From: Unio delphinus
Taxonomy: Eukaryota; Mollusca; Bivalvia; Unionida; Unionidae
NCBI GenBank assembly: GCA_029339505.1
Contig: JAQISU010000097.1
Span: 2,622,001 to 2,686,000, forward strand
Length of the DNA stretch: 64,000 nucleotides
Reading direction: 5' to 3'
A model generated the notes under the pieces. That model saw nothing but the letters and a program-made list of their open reading frames with translations. It made no database searches and was not told the DNA's origin. Both the position numbers and the translations under genes were made by a program. Numbering within the stretch: position 1 is the stretch's first letter; each line of letters opens with the position of its first letter. Shown here piece after piece: positions 50,690-61,510 of the stretch.

Positions 50690-52036
50690 ATATCATGAAA
50701 GGCGTCACAGTCAGTAAATAAAGTAATGAAAGGCAGCACAGTCAGTAAATAAAGTAATGAAAGGCATTACAGTCAGTAAATAAAGTAATGAAAGGCATTA
50801 CAGTCAATAAATAAAGTAATGAAAGGCATTACAGTCAGTAAATAAAGTAATGAAAGGCATCACAGTCAATAAATAAAGTAATGAAAGACATCACAGTAAA
50901 TAAAGTAATGAAAGACATCACAGTAAATAAAGTAATGAAAGGCGTCACAGTCAGTAAATAAAGTAATGAAAGGCATTACAGTCAGTAAATAAAGTAATGA
51001 AAGGCATCACAGTCAATAAATAAAGTAATGAAAGACATCACAGTAAATAAAGTAATGAAAGGCATCACAGTCAGTAAATAAAGTAATGAAAGGCATCACA
51101 GTCAGTAAATAAAGTAATGAAAGGCATCACAGTCAGTAAATAAAGTAATGAAAGGCATCACAGTCAGTAAATAAAGTAATGAAAGGCATCACAGTCAGTA
51201 AATAAAGTAATGAAAGGCATCACAGTCAGTAAATAAAGTAATGAAAGGCATTACAGTCAGTAAATAAAGTAATGAAAGGCATTACAGTCAGTAAATAAAG
51301 TAATGAAAGGCATTACAGTCAGTAAATAAAGTAATGAAAGGCATTACAGTCAGTAAATAAAGTAATGAAAGACATCACAGTAAATAAAGTAATGAAAGGC
51401 ATCACAGTCAGTAAATAAAGTAATGAAAGGCATCACAGTCAGTAAATAAAGTAATGAAAGGCATTACAGTCAGTAAATAAAGTAATGAAAGGCATTACAG
51501 TCAGTAAATAAAGTAATGAAAGGCATTACAGTCAGTAAATAAAGTAATGAAAGGCATCACAGTCAGTAAATAAAGTAATGAAAGGCATCACAGTCAGTAA
51601 ATAAAGTAATGAAAGGCATTACAGTCAGTAAATAAAGTAATGAAAGGCATTACAGTCAGTAAATAAAGTAATGAAAGGCGTCACAGTCAGTAAATAAAGT
51701 AATGAAAGGCGTCACAGTCAGTAAATAAAGTAATGAAAGGCATCACAGTCAGTAAATAAAGTAATGAAAGGCATCACAGTCAGTAAATAAAGTAATGAAA
51801 GGCATCACAGTCAGTAAATAAAGTAATAAAAGGCATCACAGTAAATAAAGTAATGAAAGGCATCACAGTCAGTAAATAAAGTAATGAAAGGCGTCACAGT
51901 CAGTAAATAAAGTAATGAAAGGCATCACAGTCAGTAAATAAAGTAATGAAAGGCATCACAGTCAGTAAATAAAGTAATGAAAGACATCACAGTAAATAAA
52001 GTAATGAAAGGCATCACAGTCAGTAAATAAAGTAAA
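50690..52036. repeat. Minisatellite, period 31 bp, with AATAAA in each unit (1.35 kb)
   Basis: About 43 units of aatgaaaggcatcacagtca plus gtaaataaagt, with some short units lacking cagt. Each plus-strand unit contains the hexamer AATAAA. Unit variants (catcac, cattac, cgtcac) occur in blocks. Confidence 0.97.
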
Positions 52037-52384
52037 TGAAGCTTATATTATTTGTACCATAGAGGGGGTTGTTGAGAATGTGTCGTGAAAATTGAACATG
52101 CTGTGGGAAATAATGTTAATGGGGTCAAATTTACTGATAAGACAACTAAGTGGAACATAGGTACGAAGAAATATGTTGAACCAAAATACCTTGGAAATAT
52201 TAAATTGGAGAAAAAAATTGGCGACAGCCCATTAATGAGGAGAGAGAAGTGGTGCACGTGTCTGAAAGACACCATTTTATTTGACAAAGCCAAAGTTTAA
52301 AACCGCTGTTGGCAATTCACCAATTAAAGCTGTATTTCAAATTAAAGGAACAATAAACAATGAACAACAATTTCACAAGTGAAC

Positions 52385-52544
52385 CTTCAAACTGTACAAT
52401 TGATACATCACTTCAAACTGTACAATTGATACATCACTTCAAACTGTACAATTGATACATCACTTCAAACTGTACAATTGATACATCACTTCAAACTGTA
52501 CAATTGATACATCACTTCAAACTGTACAATTGATACATCACTTC
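52385..52544. repeat. Minisatellite, period 26 bp
   Basis: Six nearly perfect units of acttcaaactgtacaattga plus tacatc. Confidence 0.95.
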
Positions 52545-52647
52545 CTTAACATATCAGTTGTGAAAGCATATCTTCTTGTGGGAAATGTTTAGCATTTTTC
52601 AAAAGTATGTATGCCTGAATGCAGATAATAAACTACAAATTTAAACT

Positions 52648-53186
52648 GTCAGTCAGTGTAAACATCTATTGTGGAGAGACTCAAAAGTCAGTGTAAACAT
52701 CTATTGTGGAGAGACTCAAAAGTCAGTCAATGTAAACATCTATTGTGGAGAGACTCAAAAGTCAATCAGTGTAAACATCTATTGTGGAGAGACTCAAAAG
52801 TCAGTCAGTGTAAACATCTATTGGGGAGACTCAAAAGTCAGTCAGTGTAAACATCTATTGTGGAGAGACTCAAAAGTCAGTCAGTGTAAACATCTATTGT
52901 GGAGAGACTCAAAAGTCAGTCAGTGTAAACATCTATTGTGGAGAGACTCAAAAGTCAGTCAGTGTAAACATCTATTGTGGAGAGACTCAAAAGTCAGTCA
53001 GTGTAAACATCTATTGTGGAGACTCAAAAGTTAGTCAGTGTAAACATCTATTGTGGAGAGACTCAAAAGTCAGTCAGTGTAAACATCTATTGTGGAGAGA
53101 CTCAAAAGTCAGTCAGTGTAAACATCAATTGTGGAGAGACTCAAAAGTCAGTCAGTGTAAACATCTATTGTGGAGAGACTCAAAAT
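52648..53186. repeat. Minisatellite, period 39 bp
   Basis: About fourteen units of gtcagtcagtgtaaacatct plus attgtggagagactcaaaa; a few lack four to six bases. Confidence 0.96.
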
Positions 53187-54284
53187 TTGAGAATTACCAG
53201 CTAACATAAAGTTGTAAACCATTAAAGAGACATCGTATTGCAACAATTTCATAAGGGATCATTTATATTAAAAATTTACTGGCAACAAATTTAAAAAACA
53301 TGGGCATGACAGAGAGGTTAATGTAAAACAATTTTTCTATTTAATTGGTTATAGTGACTGGATTTGCAGCAGAGGAGAAACAGTTATATGCATGTCCTGA
53401 TGGGATTTTAAATGGAGGTACTTTAAAAGTTAATTTCCTAATTCTAATTGGACAGTGTTATAATAAATCTTTGCTTTCGGCATATATGATGTAAACTTTG
53501 TAAAGAGTGAAAATGGAAATGTATTAAAAGTTAAAGGAGGTAGAGGATTTTATTTACAAGGCCAATTTAACATAAGTTATGTTCAGGGTTGAGAAAGTGT
53601 AAACCTTTTATCTGGCATAATGAAGATAACTTCGTTAAAATTCAGATATAGCGCCTTCTTGAATTTTAATAGAAGATGATGATGCCATGTTTAGTTGATG
53701 AACTAGAAAAGGACCATGTGATGTTATGTAAACCATTCAAAACATTTATGACCCTTTAATTAGGACATGTGACATCTGCGCTGCATATTTCTCATGTGTT
53801 CAATATATTTACGAGGCTTAAATGTGTTCATTTTTGTTTTTTTACAGCGCACAAGCACTTTTAGGCTATTTAGCATCATACAATAGGATGTATAATATAC
53901 ATGTTTAAAAATAGTACAAGGTTTAATATCGACCAATGTGTTTGTATGTTATATGGAATATATACATTGCACATTTTTATCTCATTTATGTATTATTATC
54001 TATGTATTTTTTCTTCAAATATGCAGAATCCCTATATAATTGTTCAGCTGTGTAGTCTGTACTGTAATTAATAATGTACACTCCTCAGGATGACCCCAAA
54101 TGTTTACATTCTGCCCCAGATACTAATCAGCCCAGCACACAAAATCTGTCAACAGGTTTGTCATTCAGTTTTGGCACACAGAGGGTAATTCACAAGCTAC
54201 AATATATGCTAACTGGGATAACATGTCCTGAAATGCTGGCACAAGGAACCATTTGGAATTTTACATCTTGTCATTCTTGTGTAT

Positions 54285-54860
54285 AGTGTATTACCAGTTT
54301 CTTCACTGCCATGCAAGTGGTATTACCAATTTATTCACTAACAAGCAAGTGGTGTTACCAGTTTATTCACTGACATAAACAGTGTATTACCAGTTTATTC
54401 ACTGACATGCATAGTGTATTGCCAGTTTATTCACTGACATGCAAGTGGTATTACCAGTTTATTCACTGACATAAACAGTGTATTACCAGTTTATTCACTG
54501 ACATGCATAGTGTATTGCCAGTTTATTCACTGACATGCAAGTGGTATTACCAGTTTATTCGCTGACATAAACAGTGTATTACCAGTTTATTCACTGACAT
54601 GCATAGTGTATTGCCAGTTTATTCACTGACATGCAAGTGGTATTACCAGTTTATTCACTGACATAAACAGTGTATTACCAGTTTATTCACTGACATTCAG
54701 TGTATTGCCAGTTTATTCACTGACATGCAAGTGGTATTATCAGTTTATTGACTGACATAAATATGTTATTACCAGAGTAGTTTCAATGACATGCATAGTG
54801 TATTAACAGTTCATTCACTGACATGCATGTTATTACCAGTGTATTTTCACTGACATGCAT
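54285..54860. repeat. Minisatellite, period 32 bp, with 96-bp higher-order unit
   Basis: Units around accagtttattcactgacat. Three unit types (ending gcaagtggtatt, aaacagtgtatt, gcatagtgtattg) alternate in fixed order, giving a 96-bp trimer repeated about four times. Confidence 0.95.
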
Positions 54861-55105
54861 ATGGATCGAATTACTTAAAATTTACATTAGTTTTAATTTT
54901 TTCTTTCCACTTTCAGTGGTTGACAAGTATGGCCTGTTACAAGTCATTTAGCAAAAAGAGACCAAGATAATAAAAATATATATAGTTCCTTAACATATTT
55001 TTTTTGCCATACAGAGACCAAAACAAAAAAAAAAAACATCATACTGTAGTTCCTTATTATCATACAGAGATCAAGATGAAACAAGCCATCATATTGTGTG
55101 TATGT

Positions 55106-55412
55106 GTGATTAGGATTTATACCGTAGCTTTATAAAAAAAAATTCAGTCTTATCACTACGATATCTGCAATGAGGCAGTTTATAGTGATGTCTAGCACTG
55201 GGGCATCATGCCGCAGACATGTAGCATGATGTCCCACCCAGTCACATTATCATGACACCAGGCTGACCAGTCCTAACACTAATCTCTTAATGCTGAGTGC
55301 CAAGCAGGACAGATGTTAGTATCATTTCTGTAAGTCTTTGGTATCACTCGGCTGGAGATCGAACCCACGATCTCCCGTTTCCACAGCAGATGCTCTAAAC
55401 ACTAGGCCATCA
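55106..55412 (-). mobile_element. SINE family B, inverted, near full-length
   Basis: Contains attaggatttataccgtagc, tggggcatcatgccgcagac, acaccaggctgaccagtcct and the head ggagatcgaacccacgatct. The B box (gatcgaaccc inverted) is well kept. Confidence 0.8.
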
Positions 55413-56438
55413 TATTATAGTTCCTTTACAGACATTTTGTATTACTGTACAGAAAGCATGAAGGTCACATGACTTGATCAATTGGATAATTACCTGGTTA
55501 GCAGAATACTGTAGATTTAGCACTGAACAGGGAGATATTTACTTTATCTTTAAAAAAAACAAAGACTTCCAGTTCACTTCATTGAAGCAAATGTTACTGT
55601 ACTTAAAATTAATAACAAGCTGACATTACAATTTTTTTTAAAATTTGTATTTTATTTTTTATTTATTTCACTCTATCCTTCACATCTCCAAAATATCGTA
55701 CTGCCCATTCAGTTATATAGCATTATCATCAAAGACCTTGGTCAGTGACAAATGGGGAGCTTTTGACTGGTACATCACAATTCAATCTTCACACACTGAG
55801 GAACCCAAATCATTGCATACCTGTGTTATCCAGCATAGTTGCGTGTTCCAGCGGAATCTTGTCGATAAAAGAAATGTCAGGCGTTAACTCAGAACATATC
55901 CAAAGGCAAATTTGAGGTCCCATTATACGCCTGATCTATTGGAACATTTTGTAATGATCAACAATTACAAAGTATACCCCATACTTGGCTGTGTCACCCA
56001 ATGTCAATCACAACAAATTAAAAATGTTTGCCCCCATAAAACCACAAACATTTGAACCATATTATGACCATGATGGTCTTGATTTTCTGCCTAACTGAGC
56101 TTCTACCTGCCAGCTAAACCACAAGTATACTGACAGGATCTAAGGTAATGTTTTCTGTGCACACAGGTAAAACATTTATACCATGGAGTTTTCCTTTGAT
56201 GTTTGGGGTCATAGGTGTCTGTTCAAATTCCACCTGAGTCTACTGCTCACCTAAATAGTGCTTGGGAACATTAGCTTTAATTGTAAAAGCTTGTATTCAT
56301 GCAAGTTTAACTAATGTGTACACCTAAACTAGTAACACATGCAATGTTCTCTGATGGCTTAGAGATAATCGATTTAGTCCACATTATAGATCACTGTATA
56401 TACATGTACTCATTAATAATTATTTTCCAACTTCACAG

Positions 56439-56441
<3 letters not shown>

Positions 56442-56531
<90 letters not shown>
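56442..56531. repeat. (TA)n microsatellite
   Basis: About 45 uninterrupted TA dinucleotides. Confidence 0.97.
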
Positions 56532-56533
<2 letters not shown>

Positions 56534-56689
56534 GATGATTACTCCTCATAAAATGGACTCAATCTGGAAGTATATGCTGTACTATTGTATTGAAATTTGA
56601 TAGTAAAGATTTCTATTCTAATTTGTTTAAAGTCACAGAACTTAGACTTCATCTGTAAACACTATTACTTTGAACATCTTACCTATCTC

Positions 56690-57150
56690 CATATGCATCC
56701 ATGGGTCTGTATAAGTCACAGTGACTCATATCCATATGCATCCATGGGTCTGTATAAGTCACAGTTTCTCATATCCATATGCATCCATGGGTCTGTATAA
56801 GTCACAGTGACTCATATCCACATGCATCCATGGGTCTGTATAAGTCACAGTGACTCATATCAATATGCATCCATGGAACTGTACAAGTCACAGTTTCTCA
56901 TATCCATATGCATCCATGGGTCTGTATAAGTCACAGTGACTCATATCCATATGCATCCATGGGTCTGTACAAGTCACAGTGACCCATATCAATATGCATC
57001 CATGGGTCTGTACAAGTCACAGTGACCCATATCAATATGCATCCATGGGTCTGTACAAGTCACAGTGACCCATATCAATATGCATCCATGGGTCTGTACA
57101 AGTCACAGTGACTCATATCCATATGCATCCATGGGTCTGTACAAGTCATA
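56690..57150. repeat. Minisatellite, period 43 bp
   Basis: About eleven units of atatgcatccatgggtctgt plus ataagtcacagtgactcatatcc in variants. Confidence 0.95.
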
Positions 57151-57384
57151 GTGTCAATGTCATTTGATTTCCATTTCTTTCTAAATGTTTTTTTATGAAG
57201 CTAATGTCAATAAAAAAAAAATAGAAGTTTGCTGTATTAGTATATTTTGTATCATTTATTTTTTCCCAACCAATTTAAATTGAAATGATCACTGTAGTTT
57301 TCAAAGTGAGACAGCCTACCCAAGGCCATTCAATTTGTCTTAAAATCAGATTCTTTAAACAAACCATGTTGAAGGGAAGAGGAC

Positions 57385-58315
57385 ACTTCTAATGCTGCTC
57401 ACAAAAGCCATGCAGTATACTGCCTCAAGTGAGACCATCTTACAATGAAGAGCATGATACAGTACTCCATCATTCTAATGCTGCTCACAGAAGCCATGCA
57501 GTATACTGCTTCAAGTGAGACCATCTTACAATGAAGAGCATGATACAGTACTCCATCATTCTAATGCTGCTCACAGAAGCCATGCAGTATACTGCTTCAA
57601 GTGAGACCATCTTACAATGAAGAGCATGATACAGTACTCCCTCAGGACAATGTCCATGGAAGTCATGGAGTAAATTGCCTTATAATGAGGTAATATTACA
57701 ATGAAAATCATGATTAAGTACTCCCTCAATACAATGCTATCAAAGGGAACCATGGAGAATACTGCTTTACCCTCTTATAACAATATAATACTCCCTCATT
57801 ATACTGTTGTTATTGGGAAGCAGAACACCAGTATATCACTTCAAAGTGAAAACATCTTTTACTGAATTATGTGTTGTTGTTGTAGTGTTTAACACCATTT
57901 TTCAGCACACTATAGGCTATACCTGGCGGCCAGTATTAATGGTGGAAAAAGAACCTGGAGAAAACCCACAGAAAGAACCACCAACCCATAAGAAGCTGCT
58001 GGCAAGCTTTCTCACATACCTACATTGGCCGAATCTGAGACTCAAACCCACAGAGGTGATTTGGCAGTGATCCGTAACGGAGAGCGCTTTAGAGCACTCA
58101 GCCACTCGAGGACCCTTATAATGATATGAATGGGAGCCAAAGTGTATACTTTAAAGTGAGACTACATTATAATGATGTACATGTACTCCCTCATTATAAG
58201 AGACAATGGAAGGCATATAGCATATTTATTATGAAGGACATTAAACATTTCCCTGCACTTAATGAAATGGGATCCAACTTATAATGGTGTTATAATGATG
58301 ACATTTATACTGAGG
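57385..58315. repeat. Tandem repeat, period about 86 bp, decaying and split by a SINE
   Basis: Three clean units (ctaatgctgctcacagaagc ... gatacagtactccatcatt) are followed by increasingly decayed ones with the phrase tactccctcattataa. The series resumes after the SINE A insertion at 57869-58117. Confidence 0.8.
57869..58117 (-). mobile_element. SINE family A, near full-length, inverted
   Basis: Read on the minus strand it begins with the head (cactcgaggaccc complement), passes the B-box region and ends with the tail (aggctatacctggcggcc complement, then a CAA-type end seen here as tgttgttgtag). It has inserted within a degenerate ~86-bp tandem array, whose units continue on both sides. Confidence 0.8.
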
Positions 58316-58724
58316 GAGCATTGTATATTAACATGGTTTACCCAGTACAATCTTTCATGTCATCTATCAATGAAGTTGTTGACAGTCTCAACACAGGTTA
58401 CTAAATAGCACATAGGAATGTCATTATCCATTGTTATATGTTCTTCTACCTTATGAAGGTTATAACAGTCAGTGAATGTTGCAACCACACAATGTCATAG
58501 CTCACATTCTTGAACTTGTGAATCATGGAGAATAATAAGTGTTTTGATGGTCTTAGTTTGAATTTTGTATCTCAAAGCAATACAATTATCTTTTTCAAGT
58601 GTCATGGTGATTGGAGTAATAGTGCCTTTGACTAGGGACAAAATAGGTTTATTCAAACCTATAACTTTCTGGTCGTAAAGTTATCATGCGAACCACAGAG
58701 TCATGGTGTCATTGTGTCTACCTC

Positions 58725-58870
58725 TTTGTGTGTGTATGTGTGTGTGTGCATGCGTGTGTTGGTTGGTTGGTTGGTTATACCTATACACTTCTGGTCATGA
58801 CATTATCATGCAAACCACAGTCATGATGTGTGTGTTCGTGTGCGTGTGTGTGTGTATTGGTTGGTTGGTT
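58725..58870. repeat. TG-rich repeat with duplicated (GGTT)n unit
   Basis: Two copies of a roughly 100-bp unit with cttctggtc, ttatcatgc.aaccacag, a (TG)n tract and ggttggttggtt. Confidence 0.85.
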
Positions 58871-59211
58871 GGGTATAACAGCATGCAAATACAATCACGG
58901 ATATCAAAATTTAAAATCCTAGAAATAAATACTATCAAATTTTATACAAAAAATATATTTCTTTATAAAGAGCAAGAATTTCTATGCGGACTTTTTTTAA
59001 GTATGCGTTCTATCCCCAGTTTAAAATTCAGGAGGTATGCATGGGTAAACGAATCAAGTATACATGTCCTATATGTAACCAGTGAATACCATCTCATCTC
59101 TGAGATCTCTTCACTATTAAGCAGTGTCAATGATAGTTTTGATGTTTAACTGTATGTATGTGGAGTTTTCATAATAATCTTTTTGGTAAGAATAAAGTAA
59201 ATGCTAATTTG

Positions 59212-59215
<4 letters not shown>

Positions 59216-59254
<39 letters not shown>
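59216..59254. repeat. (TA)n microsatellite
   Basis: About 19 TA dinucleotides, 56 bp before a SINE A head. Confidence 0.95.
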
Positions 59255-59255
<1 letters not shown>

Positions 59256-59310
59256 TGACTGCTTTATCTGTCTTTTCATTACTCATAATGCCAATGTGAC
59301 AACAGTATAT

Positions 59311-59562
59311 AAGGGCCCCAAGTGGCCGAGTAGTCTAAAGCGCTTTCCTTTAAGGATCACTGCCATCTCACCTCTGCGTGGATTAAAGTCTAAGATTCGG
59401 CTAATATAGTTATGTGAGAAAGCTTGCCAGTAGCTTCTCATGGGTCGGTGGTTCTTTCCTGGGGTTTTCCCGTGTTCTTCCTCCACCAATAATACTGACC
59501 GCCTTGTATAGCCTATCGTGTGCTGAAAAATGGCATTAAACCCTAAAATAACAACAACAGTA
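59311..59562 (+). mobile_element. SINE family A, near full-length
   Basis: The most complete plus-strand copy: A-box region ccccaagtggccgagtag, degraded B box, body phrases (gtgagaaagcttgccagtag, gggttttcccg) and tail tagcctatcgtgtgctgaaa ending in acaacaacag. It shows the full structure of the family, about 250 bp. Confidence 0.8.
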
Positions 59563-59676
59563 TATAATCCTTCTTGCAATGCAGAATGGTATTTTATGTT
59601 TTATACATGTTTATGTTTTCCCAGATGCCTGTGCATGTGTTCAAGGCTTGAAACTTTGAATTTTAATATTCCTTAA

Positions 59677-60085
59677 CCCTTTGAACCCGACAGGCCGGTT
59701 TACCGGCCGGTTGTAACAGTGTATATACCTGAAAGGCAAGTATACCGGCCTAGCTATCTACCATTATAACACGAAAGGCCGGTATACCGGCCTGTGTTAT
59801 GTTATTCGCTAGATGGTCAGTGAAATATAGAAAAAATATGAAAAATATGAAATATGAAGAAATTTCGAGACAGTTTGTTACATAGTCATAGTAATAAAAA
59901 GCATTTTATAAGCATGGTTGAAAAGAGACAATTTGATGTTTGCTGTTATATCATAGCGGATTATCATTCTAAGGCATAATATTACTTTTATTTTGTAAAA
60001 TTTTACTTTTTATAAAATTGTCAAAAATTGCCGGGGAGGCTCGGGTTATTGTGCCGAAATATGGGGGAGATTAGGGTTCAAAGGG
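59677..60085. mobile_element. piggyBac-type MITE (409 bp)
   Basis: Flanked on both sides by TTAA (59673-59676 and 60086-60089), the specific target of piggyBac transposases. The termini are exact inverted repeats, CCCTTTGAACCC at the left and GGGTTCAAAGGG at the right. There is no transposase inside, so it is non-autonomous. Near the left end lies a CpG-rich block with repeated ggccggtataccggcc-type palindromes at 59691-59793. Family assignment rests on TTAA and terminal CCCTTTG; homology to a full element was not tested. Confidence 0.8.
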
Positions 60086-60211
60086 TTAAGTGTCAAGCCA
60101 GATTCTTCACGTCATGTTGTATGTATTTGTATATATTGTACATAACATATAGAAGGCCTCAAGGTAGATTAGTTCTGTAACTAACTGAGTTACCTTATCT
60201 AAATAAAGTCT

Positions 60212-60217
60212 TTATTA

Positions 60218-60265
<48 letters not shown>
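60212..60265. repeat. (ATT)n microsatellite
   Basis: About 18 ATT triplets, some interrupted at the left. Confidence 0.95.
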
Positions 60266-60268
<3 letters not shown>

Positions 60269-61459
60269 CGGATTTTAGTTGGTAATCATATTTCTACAAG
60301 ATCTGGGTCAAACAAGGTTTCTGCTTAACTTTCAGTGCAGAATGGGGATCACATGCAGAAGATGATGAAATCTGTTGCTTCAGAGATTACAAAAAAAAAG
60401 ACTTCTAAATTTAACGTAGATATCAATATGATAAAAATAGTAATAAAAATGATAAAGAAAATGGAAATGAATTTCAAATTAGAGGAATGATGAACAATTT
60501 ACTAAAGTAAATATGCACCTGGTCTGCCCAGGTGCTACCTTATCCTAGCTTCTGCTGGAGATGTGCTTATGTCAGCAAATGTAAACCTTTGTTCAGATTT
60601 ATCCAATACCCAACACATCCAAAAGGTCACAATTACACCCTTTAGCTGTCCAGTTTTGCATACAAGATAATTCCAGGACTTGATTAATTCAAAGCAGAGC
60701 AAAACATGGTCTTACAGATGTCATGCTAACATGGCTTTTACAATTCTAATCAATATACATGATTATTTTAGTAGAAGAAATAGACATCAGCACATATTGT
60801 ACTTAGGTCCTAGACACGGTGATGTATCTATTTTTTTTTTTTGTGTGAATGGCATTTAACACAGATCTGTAAGGTACCTATTCCTAAAAGTGCACTTGGA
60901 TAATTTAGCTGTCACACACCTTGCCGTCTATTTGATACACCGTGATGATAAATGTTGTTACTGTGTATTAGATAAATTAATTGTGAATATTTTTTTTAAA
61001 ACTTGATATTTTTTAAATATTATTTGTCTTTTACAACGATTAGGGCTTGTATCTGTAATACTTTGCTATGTAATACAAATCTGAAATGCCTGTAGAATGC
61101 AAGCTGAAAAAATGAATAAATGGGAAGTTAATGTTAGTGATATCTAGGAAGTGTATTTAAATTTTTATTTCAAAATATGAAATATGCTAGTGGACACTGA
61201 AGATGGCAGGATTTTTGCTAATTAAAAGTAATGCATCCAAAAAATGGTAGCAATACAATTTTAAAAATGGAATCCCTACATGAAGCAAACAAGAATGTGA
61301 TCAAGATACAACATCGGCAGTGCCTTCCAGCTCTGCTACTGATGGAGAAAATTTGTTCAGGGCTTAGATGCTCCTGCAACAAGAAATGGTGGCATAAAAA
61401 CATATAACCTGAAGAACTTATCGCCATATACATTATCATATGAGCAAGGCAAAACTTAC

Positions 61460-61510
61460 CCAAGGCCGGTTAAAAATGCGCGGTTTCCAATTCAAATGTG
61501 TCAGGGCCAT
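61460..61510 (-). CDS. ARHGAP21/23-like RhoGAP, coding exon 1 (start codon)
   Basis: This is the proposed first coding exon, 17 codons from ATG (61508-61510 on the plus strand reads cat) to a TGG codon followed directly by a consensus donor GTAAGT. The peptide begins MALTHLNWKP and ends FNRPW. An in-frame TGA at 61532-61534, with no ATG between, fixes this ATG as the first possible start. The exon ends in phase 0, which matches the phase-0 start of the next exon at 47630. In vertebrate ARHGAP21 a short, poorly conserved N-terminal segment also precedes the PDZ domain. The 13.8-kb intron that follows and the shortness of the peptide make this call weaker than the PDZ exons. The upstream promoter or any 5' non-coding exon cannot be placed; a TATAA-like string lies roughly 60 nt upstream of the ATG, but a possible acceptor (ctcacag) is there too. 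Confidence 0.6.

Larger units (their letters stand above)
47631..61459 (-). other. Coding intron 1 of the RhoGAP gene (13.8 kb)
   Basis: The intron runs from donor GTAAGT at 61459 to acceptor AG at 47631-47632. It holds SINEs, a piggyBac-type MITE, simple repeats and about eight tandem arrays (listed separately). Stretches where I see nothing identifiable are 47631-47930, 48126-48529, 49361-50224, 53191-54289, 54861-55105, 55413-56439, 57151-57389, 58311-58724, 58871-59215 and 60267-61459. No nested gene could be supported on either strand. Confidence 0.6.

Noticed and set aside
52669..53204. Two overlapping repeat-protein frames
   Set aside because: Products of the 39-bp array (a multiple of three), disrupted by small indels that shift between frames.
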